Below, in pieces: positions 6,221 to 10,218 of a stretch of 10,218 nucleotides of DNA. A model generated the notes under the pieces. It ran no database searches. It worked only from the letters and a program-made list of their open reading frames with translations, and was not told the origin of the DNA. The DNA lies in the NCBI GenBank assembly GCA_018221065.1, contig JAAOXY010000058.1, positions 1-10,218 on the forward strand. The letters are read 5' to 3'. This DNA is from Candidatus Aenigmatarchaeota archaeon (GTDB taxonomy: Archaea > Aenigmatarchaeota > Aenigmatarchaeia > Aenigmatarchaeales > Aenigmatarchaeaceae). Positions within the stretch are counted from its first letter, which is position 1. Each line of letters starts with the position of its first letter. The position numbers and the translations under genes are program-made.

Positions 6221-6625
6221 TTACACCTTTGCGCCCATTCTCCTAGATAATTCTTGAAGCGTCATATATTTACATTGTAAATCATCAACATTCTTAACTA
6301 ACCTTTCAGCTTTTTTAATTCCGTCAGGATTTCCATTAAATACTCTCAATTTCTTTATTGCCTCTCTTCCTTTTGCTTTCTTGTAAGGCAACATACCTCT
6401 TATTACTCTTCTTATTATCATATCAGGGTATCTTGGATAAAAAGGTCCGTTCTTTGGATCTCCTCTTACTCTTTTATGATTGAATCTTTCAAACACAACT
6501 TTTTTCTTTCCTGTTATGACAGTCTTCTCTGCATTAATTATGATTACATTCTCTCCACACAACAATTTTTTTGCTGTTGTTGAAGCAAGTCTTCCCATTA
6601 CTGTATTAGTTGCATCTATTATCAT
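6221..6625 (-). CDS. rplM: 50S ribosomal protein L13 (uL13)
   Basis: A 134-residue uL13, an early-assembling large-subunit protein. It shows the N-terminal MIIDATNTVMGRLAS, the INAEKTVITGKK segment, and the hallmark GPFYPRYPDMIIRRVIRGML followed by PYKKAKGREAIKKLRVF. I placed the start at ATG 6625 rather than the in-frame GTG at 6634, because that GTG is part of the GTGAT ribosome binding site overlapping the L18e stop and because archaeal L13 begins with 'MIIDA'. Four bases separate its stop from the S9 start. Confidence 0.95.
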   Translation of the reverse strand: MIIDATNTVMGRLASTTAKKLLCGENVIIINAEKTVITGKKKVVFERFNHKRVRGDPKNGPFYPRYPDMIIRRVIRGMLPYKKAKGREAIKKLRVFNGNPDGIKKAERLVKNVDDLQCKYMTLQELSRRMGAKV

Positions 6626-6629
6626 ATTT

Positions 6630-6634
6630 ATCAC
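6630..6634 (-). promoter_or_regulatory. Ribosome binding site of rplM overlapping the L18e stop
   Basis: On the minus strand GTGAT contains the TGA stop of L18e (6633-6631) and precedes ATG 6625 by five bases after GTGA. It decides the L13 start and suggests reinitiation. Confidence 0.6.
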
Positions 6635-6993
6635 GCCATTATCCTTACTTTACTTCCCTTTGGATTTTCTTTTACTAATTGTCGCATTGTTATTACTTTT
6701 CCACCTGCCTTTTCTATCTTTTCAATAGCAACTTTTGAAAATGCAATTGCTGAAACTGTTAATTTCTTTGAAATGTTACCATAAGATAATACTTTTCCTG
6801 GAACCAAAATTGTTTCACCGTCTTTACACAATCTTTCCAGTTTTGCAACATTAACAACTGGTTTTAATCTTTCTGGTCTAGACAATCTCTTAACCAAATT
6901 TAATAAAAATTTGTTTTGCTGATCATAGCCTTGACTACGAAAATCTTCAATCATTTTTTTTATTATTGGATTTGTTGGTCCTGTTGCTTTCAT
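6631..6993 (-). CDS. rpl18e: 50S ribosomal protein L18e (eL18)
   Basis: A 120-residue eL18, a protein found only in archaea and eukaryotes. The recognisable parts are the N-terminal GPTNPIIKKMIEDF, VNVAKLERLCKDGETILVPGKVLSYG, KLTVSAIAFSKVAIEKIEKAGGK and the ENPKGSKVRIM end. ATG 6993 is preceded by a GGTGAT site five bases away. Only 17 bases separate its start from the CCA end of the tRNA-Leu gene, so it is probably released from the same transcript as that tRNA. Confidence 0.95.
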   Translation of the reverse strand: MKATGPTNPIIKKMIEDFRSQGYDQQNKFLLNLVKRLSRPERLKPVVNVAKLERLCKDGETILVPGKVLSYGNISKKLTVSAIAFSKVAIEKIEKAGGKVITMRQLVKENPKGSKVRIMA

Positions 6994-7010
6994 TTTATCA
7001 CCGTTTTTTT

Positions 7011-7139
7011 TGGTGCGGGGGAAGAGATTTGAACTCTCGGACCCACTAAGGGACAGGATTTCTTATCATCGAAGTGGTTCTCAACACTTAAGCGTTAAGC
7101 TTAAGTCCTGCGCCTTTGACCTGGCTCGGCAACCCCCGC
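7011..7139 (-). tRNA. tRNA-Leu (anticodon UAA) with a 40-base intron
   Basis: Read on the minus strand this is a complete class II tRNA. Acceptor strands are GCGGGGG and CCCCCGC, followed by discriminator A and an encoded CCA. The D-arm has GCCGAGCC and AAAGGC, the T-arm is GAGAG-TTCAAAT-CTCTT (last pair weak) and a long variable arm has TCCC pairing with GGGT/GGG. The anticodon stem CAGGA/TCCTG closes a loop with anticodon TAA at 7103-7101 and G37 at 7100. The intron follows G37. Mature length is about 89 bases. Gene position, between rpoD and L18e in the ribosomal operon, parallels the tRNA-Leu I recall next to L18e-L13-S9 in Haloarcula. It has no obvious promoter of its own; a weak TTTAAGTA at about 7173-7179 is possible. 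Confidence 0.95.
7060..7099 (-). other. Archaeal tRNA intron with bulge-helix-bulge splice motif
   Basis: The 40-base intron lies between tRNA positions 37 and 38. Exon bases CTTA (positions 32-35) pair with intron TAAG near its 3' end, forming the four-base-pair central helix. Three-base bulges flank it: A36-G37-c on the 5' side and a-a-A38 on the 3' side, with each cut after the second bulge base. The anticodon stem forms the outer helix, and TTAACG/CGATGA forms the intron-side helix with one mismatch. The intron core folds as AAGTG/CACTT. This is the canonical substrate of the archaeal splicing endonuclease. Confidence 0.88.
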
Positions 7140-7160
7140 ATACGATCATTATCGGGGACA

Positions 7161-7940
7161 TCACTTCAATTTACTTAAAGACTTTGAAAAGTCTTTCGCT
7201 TTTGCCTTTAGTTCATCTAAAGACATGTTCATTATCTGTTCCGCTGTAAGTCCACTCACTGACTCAATTGTGAATATAAACTTTGTTGGGTCGCCTTCTA
7301 CTCTCAATGATCCTTCTGGTTTTGCAACTTGCATACAAAGACCTGAAAGATCACAATCTTCTGTCACAGTAACTTTTCCGTTTTCTATCCTAAGTGCTCT
7401 CTTTGGACAAGATTTTATTACATCTGTTTCATTTGAAATCTTTCCATCTTGTTTTACTATAGGATAATATCTATATGATGTTACTGCTGCTGCCCACTTG
7501 GAATGGTTCTTTCCATATCCTAGTATTGCAGTAGCATCGAACTTCAATTTCTGACCTTCAGTAAGTTCGACGATAGGAATATTATCATAAAGTGGTTTTA
7601 CATCAGGGTCACTTGATTTAATGTCCTTGCTGTAAACTGTACATGGTCCTTTTTTATCTACAACTAAAACAACCTCATACAATGAACCTGTATCTTCTAC
7701 ACTTTCTTTAATTTTATAATTTTTAGAATTAAATACCAACGGTATCATAGCAAGTCTATGCGCTAATATCTCATCATAAAGTACTGAATCATTACTTGTG
7801 AAATCAACACTGTCAACAGACATAGTTGTTATTTCTCCCATTGAAATTCTTCTTATTGCATTTGCAAATTGTGGTTTTACACCTTCTAATATGAATTTTA
7901 TCTTTCTCTCAGTTTTATCAATAATATCTATCTTCAACAT
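7161..7940 (-). CDS. rpoD: DNA-directed RNA polymerase subunit D (Rpb3/alpha homologue)
   Basis: A 259-residue assembly-platform subunit that pairs with RpoL. It has the alpha-like dimerisation motif FANAIRRISMGEI near residues 25-37 and DEILAHRLAMIPL (56-68). An inserted ferredoxin-like region lies at about 165-210. Its cysteines are Cys178, Cys196 and Cys202; the canonical C-x2-C-x2-C-x3-C pattern reads C196-S199-C202-A206, so the iron-sulfur site is degenerate. ATG 7940 is only three bases after GGTG, and TTG 7937 at six bases is an alternative; the GTG at 7946 belongs to the ribosome binding site. It starts nine bases after the S11 stop and ends 21 bases before the tRNA-Leu 5' end. Confidence 0.95.
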   Translation of the reverse strand: MLKIDIIDKTERKIKFILEGVKPQFANAIRRISMGEITTMSVDSVDFTSNDSVLYDEILAHRLAMIPLVFNSKNYKIKESVEDTGSLYEVVLVVDKKGPCTVYSKDIKSSDPDVKPLYDNIPIVELTEGQKLKFDATAILGYGKNHSKWAAAVTSYRYYPIVKQDGKISNETDVIKSCPKRALRIENGKVTVTEDCDLSGLCMQVAKPEGSLRVEGDPTKFIFTIESVSGLTAEQIMNMSLDELKAKAKDFSKSLSKLK

Positions 7941-7942
7941 AT

Positions 7943-7947
7943 TCACC
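7943..7947 (-). promoter_or_regulatory. Ribosome binding site of rpoD
   Basis: On the minus strand GGTGA lies between the S11 stop (7950-7952) and the rpoD start. Its internal GTG (7946) is in frame and could be miscalled as the start codon. Confidence 0.55.
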
Positions 7948-7949
7948 TT

Positions 7950-8372
7950 CTACACTCTTCGTCCTCTACGACCACCTTTTTTACGGCAGGTGTCATGAGG
8001 TATTGGTGTTACATCTTCTATTCTTCCAATTCTCATTCCTGCTCTTGCCAATGCTCTAATAGCAGGTTGAGCACCAGCACCAGGATTTGTTGACTTTATT
8101 CCACCTGGAGCTCTTACTCTAATGTGGACAGCATTTATTCCTCTTTCTCTTGCAGCTTCTGCTACTCTTCTTGCAGCTATCAGTGCTGGGAATGGTGAAC
8201 CACCTTCTCTATCTTTGTCTGTCATCATTCCTGAGGAAACTCTTGCTATTGTCTCTGATCCTGTAATATCAGTAACATGAACTATTGTACTATTTGAAGA
8301 ACTAAAGATATTTACGACTCCCCATCTCAAGTCTGTTCGTGGTTTTGGTCTACTGTACTGTCTTTCCGGCAT
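7950..8372 (-). CDS. rpsK: 30S ribosomal protein S11 (uS11)
   Basis: A 140-residue uS11 of the small-subunit platform. It has the archaeal pattern [23 protein letters not shown], then [46 protein letters not shown] and the typical end [21 protein letters not shown]. The first 23 bases overlap the end of S4, and its GGTGA ribosome binding site (8378-8382) is inside the S4 tail, six bases from ATG 8372, so S4 and S11 translation is probably coupled. Confidence 0.97.
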   Translation of the reverse strand: MPERQYSRPKPRTDLRWGVVNIFSSSNSTIVHVTDITGSETIARVSSGMMTDKDREGGSPFPALIAARRVAEAARERGINAVHIRVRAPGGIKSTNPGAGAQPAIRALARAGMRIGRIEDVTPIPHDTCRKKGGRRGRRV

Positions 8373-9009
8373 CTACTTCACCTTCTTTTGCTTCCTTTTT
8401 AGGAGCTTCAACTTTAGGTTCTTCTACTTTTGGCTCTTCTTTAGTAACTTCTTTTACTTCAACTTTCTTTTCTTCTTTTACTTCTTTAGAAACTTCTTTT
8501 TTAGGTTCTACTTTTGGAGCAATTTTTGCTTTCAAAAGAGTTTTCTTTACATTGCTACTTGGATAAAATGCAACAGAAGCTTCATCATCCAATTTAACAA
8601 TAGTACTTGGCCATCTATTTCTTCTTCCATCTACAGCAATATGACCGTGAACAATGTATTGTCTTGCTTGCTTCAGTGTATTAGCAAGACCTTTCCTAAC
8701 AACTACTGTTTGCAATCTTCTATCTAACAAACTTTCAGTTTGCAATGCAAGAACATCGTCAAGAGTTGAATTAGCTTGTATCAAACCAAGCTTGTGTAAT
8801 TTATTAATTATTACTTTTTGTTCTTCAGTATCAGTATTAGCAGCAAGCTGTCTTGCTATTCTTCTATAATTTCTAAGAATGCTTTCAGCTCTCCAAATCT
8901 CATTTTTCCTTCTAAGACCATAAGTTTCTTTCAATTTTTTCTCAGACTCTATTCTTTCCTTGTCCCATGGTCTTTTTGGTCTCTCATACTTCTTTCTCTG
9001 TTTCTTCAT
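8350..9009 (-). CDS. rpsD: 30S ribosomal protein S4 (uS4) with charged C-terminal tail
   Basis: A 219-residue uS4, a primary 16S rRNA binder. The N-terminal part has the archaeal pattern [15 protein letters not shown] and [19 protein letters not shown]; the S4 RNA-binding domain lies at about 93-140 ([20 protein letters not shown] and [16 protein letters not shown]). From about residue 164 the protein is a low-complexity Lys/Glu/Val/Pro tail of some 55 residues built of units like [13 protein letters not shown]. That makes it longer than the roughly 170-180 residues I recall for archaeal S4. Start ATG 9009 is five bases after GTGA; the in-frame GTG 9018 is part of that site. The 3' end overlaps S11. 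Confidence 0.95.
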   Translation of the reverse strand: MKKQRKKYERPKRPWDKERIESEKKLKETYGLRRKNEIWRAESILRNYRRIARQLAANTDTEEQKVIINKLHKLGLIQANSTLDDVLALQTESLLDRRLQTVVVRKGLANTLKQARQYIVHGHIAVDGRRNRWPSTIVKLDDEASVAFYPSSNVKKTLLKAKIAPKVEPKKEVSKEVKEEKKVEVKEVTKEEPKVEEPKVEAPKKEAKEGEVDAGKTVQ

Positions 9010-9013
9010 AAAA

Positions 9014-9018
9014 ATCAC
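9014..9018 (-). promoter_or_regulatory. Ribosome binding site of rpsD overlapping the S13 stop
   Basis: On the minus strand GTGAT contains the TGA stop of S13 (9017-9015) and sits five bases before ATG 9009, fixing the S4 start and suggesting coupling. Confidence 0.6.
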
Positions 9019-9569
9019 TTTTTAGCTGCTGTTTTTTGCTTTGATCTAGTTTCTCTAGATTTAGATACACCCATTCTTGCTCCCTTTCTGAAACTTGATC
9101 TTGTTTTCTGACCTCTACAAGGAAGTCCATTCTCATGTCTAATTCCCCTATAACATCTAATTTTTTTCAAATGATCAAGATCTGTTCTCATCTGCATAGT
9201 CATATCAGCAGAACCAAAGACATGTGAAGTCTCTCCTGTAAATGGATCTTTTCTTCTATTAAGCATGAATTCAGGTATGTCAAAAGCCAGAGGATTTTTT
9301 ATTACTTCTTCCAACTTAGCTACATGTTCTTCACTCAGAGTACCTATCATAACACTTGGATCAACACCTGCTGCATCTATTATAGACTTAGATAGATTTT
9401 GTCCAACACCTTTTACTCTAAGAAGAGCTACCTTTACTTTCTTATCACCGAATACATCGACTCCAGCAATACGAACTATACCCGTTACTCCTTCTATCAA
9501 TTTTCTTTTTCTCGGAGCATGGTCTGTAGCTTGTTTTTTCTTGTATGGATTCTTTCCTTTTACTCCCAT
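9015..9569 (-). CDS. rpsM: 30S ribosomal protein S13 (uS13) with N-terminal extension
   Basis: A 184-residue uS13, the small-subunit head protein that contacts L5/L11-side bridges and P-site tRNA. The core begins near residue 31 (IVRIAGVDVFGDKKV), continues with VALLRVKGVGQNLSKSI, RMRTDLDHLKKIRCYRGIRH-like sequence and ends in GQKTRSSFRKGARMGVSKSR. The first 30 residues are a basic extension (MGVKGKNPYKKKQATDH...) not present in the shorter archaeal homologues I know. The start is well supported by GAGGTG five bases before ATG 9569. It is the first gene of the operon, with a promoter near 9650. Confidence 0.96.
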   Translation of the reverse strand: MGVKGKNPYKKKQATDHAPRKRKLIEGVTGIVRIAGVDVFGDKKVKVALLRVKGVGQNLSKSIIDAAGVDPSVMIGTLSEEHVAKLEEVIKNPLAFDIPEFMLNRRKDPFTGETSHVFGSADMTMQMRTDLDHLKKIRCYRGIRHENGLPCRGQKTRSSFRKGARMGVSKSRETRSKQKTAAKK

Positions 9570-9574
9570 TATTA

Positions 9575-9580
9575 CACCTC
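9575..9580 (-). promoter_or_regulatory. GAGGTG ribosome binding site of rpsM
   Basis: On the minus strand GAGGTG is five bases from ATG 9569. It shows that the operon's first gene is translated from a leadered mRNA, unlike the leaderless genes elsewhere in the window, and supports the long N-terminus of S13. Confidence 0.75.
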
Positions 9581-9646
9581 TGTTTTATGCCCTCTAAAAG
9601 GCAACCAAATAGATTGGCAAATAGTATTCTCTTTATAGAAATGAAT

Positions 9647-9656
9647 CTTTATAAAG
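9647..9656 (-). promoter_or_regulatory. Main promoter (BRE/TATA) of the S13-RpoN operon
   Basis: CTTTATAAAG is a palindromic TATA box; on the minus strand it is preceded by AAAAAC, a purine-rich TFB-recognition-like element. Initiation would be expected near 9624-9626, giving a leader of about 55 bases. A second TATA-like CTATAAAG on the minus strand (9638-9631) could give a second start near 9608. The box begins five bases after the stop of the upstream 147-residue gene. Confidence 0.65.
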
Positions 9657-9660
9657 GTTT

Positions 9661-10104
9661 TTAGTACGTGAAATTAGATCTGTCTTTCATTTTCTTGATA
9701 TTATGCTCCTTATCAAGACCAAAGAATTTCAATAATTCCTTGTTTCTATCCGTCAAAAATATTTCTGAAAGCTTATCAAAATTATATCCTTCAGGGAGCT
9801 GTTTTTCATTGAAAACTAGACGCATATCACCAGCATCTTGAAAAAATCCTTTATTATCAGAATCATATACTCCAAACCAAATATCAAAACTGGTACTAAA
9901 AGGTACAAACGGCATCCGAAAATCTGTTATTATTTTCAATACTTGCTTGATTTCATCATCACTTATCTTCTGGTCTTCATGATATGCATGACGTTGAAAT
10001 CCGTCATAAAATCCACCATCAATAGTCTGAATATAATGTACTCTATTATCTACAGAACTCAAATAATTAACAGCATCTTCTCTTGACATCTTCTTTCTAA
10101 CCAT
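9661..10104 (-). CDS. Hypothetical protein, 147 residues, family not recognised
   Basis: An intact reading frame with its own promoter, so probably a real gene, but I do not recognise its family. The protein is soluble, with no signal peptide or membrane segment and no cysteine. It begins with a basic patch (MVRKKMSRED), then a helix-rich acidic region and an aromatic-rich middle (FRMPFVPFSTSFDIWFGVYD) that looks like beta strands, and ends with a charged helix (NKELLKFFGLDKEHNIKKMKD). ATG 10104 is placed 26.5 bases after a TATA box, fitting a leaderless mRNA; Met6 is an alternative start. It lies between a tRNA gene and the ribosomal operon, on the same strand as both; nothing links it functionally to either. 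Confidence 0.7.
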   Translation of the reverse strand: MVRKKMSREDAVNYLSSVDNRVHYIQTIDGGFYDGFQRHAYHEDQKISDDEIKQVLKIITDFRMPFVPFSTSFDIWFGVYDSDNKGFFQDAGDMRLVFNEKQLPEGYNFDKLSEIFLTDRNKELLKFFGLDKEHNIKKMKDRSNFTY

Positions 10105-10120
10105 GATAGTAATTATACAG

Positions 10121-10142
10121 AAAAAGATTTAAAGGAGAAAAT
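10121..10142 (-). terminator. T-rich 3' flank of the right-edge tRNA
   Basis: Directly after the tRNA CCA end, the minus strand has several T-runs (TTTT, TTT and TTTTT) within about 20 bases, the pattern at which archaeal RNA polymerase stops. The same bases contain the TATA box of the next gene. Confidence 0.4.
10127..10134 (-). promoter_or_regulatory. TATA box of the 147-residue hypothetical gene
   Basis: On the minus strand CTTTAAAT is centred about 26.5 bases before ATG 10104, predicting a leaderless mRNA. No ribosome binding site lies before the ATG. Confidence 0.45.
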
Positions 10143-10218
10143 TGGCGCCGACGGCAGGATTCGAACCTGCGAGGACCGAAATCCACCAGATCTCAAGTGT
10201 CGCCCTGTCATTTCCGAA
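10143..10218 (-). tRNA. 3' part of a tRNA, probably tRNA-Ser (gene runs off the right edge)
   Basis: On the minus strand the T-arm GCAGG-TTCGAAT-CCTGC is perfect and is followed by the acceptor strand CGTCGGC, discriminator G and an encoded CCA. A long variable arm (GGA-TTTCGG-TCC) marks class II, and G73 favours serine over leucine. A CTTGAGA segment (10197-10191) would make a textbook anticodon loop with UGA and G37. However, the five bases before it (CGACA) pair with TCTGG at only three of five positions, and the sequence further upstream gives no good D-arm. Either the stem is mispaired or the 5' visible part is an intron. The acceptor 5' strand is outside the window. Confidence 0.8.

Noticed and set aside
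7003..7010. T8 run beside tRNA-Leu as a terminator
   Set aside because: The Ts are on the plus strand; on the coding (minus) strand it is an A-run, so it cannot terminate the tRNA transcript.
7091..7106. CTTAAG palindrome repeats as an operator
   Set aside because: They are part of the tRNA anticodon loop and intron and are explained by the splice-motif pairing.
8339..8566. Plus-strand Ser/Thr/Phe-rich reading frame with repeated units
   Set aside because: Antisense of the S4 Lys/Glu tail; the repeats come from the charged tail codons.

Overview
The window is an archaeal chromosome segment from an AT-rich genome. Eukaryote-like RNA polymerase subunits (RpoD, RpoN), archaeal ribosomal proteins including L18e, a tRNA-Leu with a bulge-helix-bulge intron, a Taw1/TYW1 wyosine enzyme, a class III prepilin-type signal, TATA-box promoters and GGTGAT-type ribosome binding sites all point to Archaea. 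Lineage-specific basic or charged protein tails and tight packing would fit a DPANN-type or other small uncultivated archaeon, but that placement is inference.

Layout. (1) 1-2472, plus strand: an operon of a partial membrane protein, a small V4R-domain protein, a KaiC/RAD55-like RecA-fold ATPase and a protein with two V4R domains. It looks like a sensing or signalling cassette. (2) 2462-4641, minus strand: a pilin-like protein followed by a type II/IV secretion (ArlI/GspE-like) ATPase with an unusual lysine-rich N-terminus. No membrane platform gene is present. (3) 4681-5598, plus strand: Taw1/TYW1, divergent from the pilin across a 39-base promoter region. (4) 5602-9569, minus strand: the information-processing operon S13-S4-S11-RpoD-tRNA-Leu(UAA)-L18e-L13-S9-RpoN, with very short spacers or overlaps. 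(5) 9661-10104, minus strand: an unrecognised 147-residue protein. (6) 10143 to the right edge, minus strand: the 3' part of a probable tRNA-Ser.

Two translation-initiation styles are visible. Genes that start a transcription unit (pilin, secretion ATPase, Taw1, the 147-residue protein) have a TATA-like box centred 26-28 bases before the start codon, as expected for leaderless mRNAs. Genes inside operons have a GGTG/GTGAT/AGGAGG site, often overlapping the stop codon of the gene before. In several cases the GTG inside that site would be mistaken for a start codon, so I moved those starts downstream. The S13 operon has a consensus promoter and a roughly 55-base leader with a strong ribosome binding site.

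The most unusual points are the V4R-KaiC-V4R cassette with altered key residues, the crossed divergent promoters at 4642-4680, the degenerate iron-sulfur motif in RpoD, the poly-lysine head on the secretion ATPase, and the right-edge tRNA, whose visible 5' part does not fold and may be an intron. There is no non-coding stretch longer than 300 bases, and I saw no CRISPR array, insertion sequence or phage gene.
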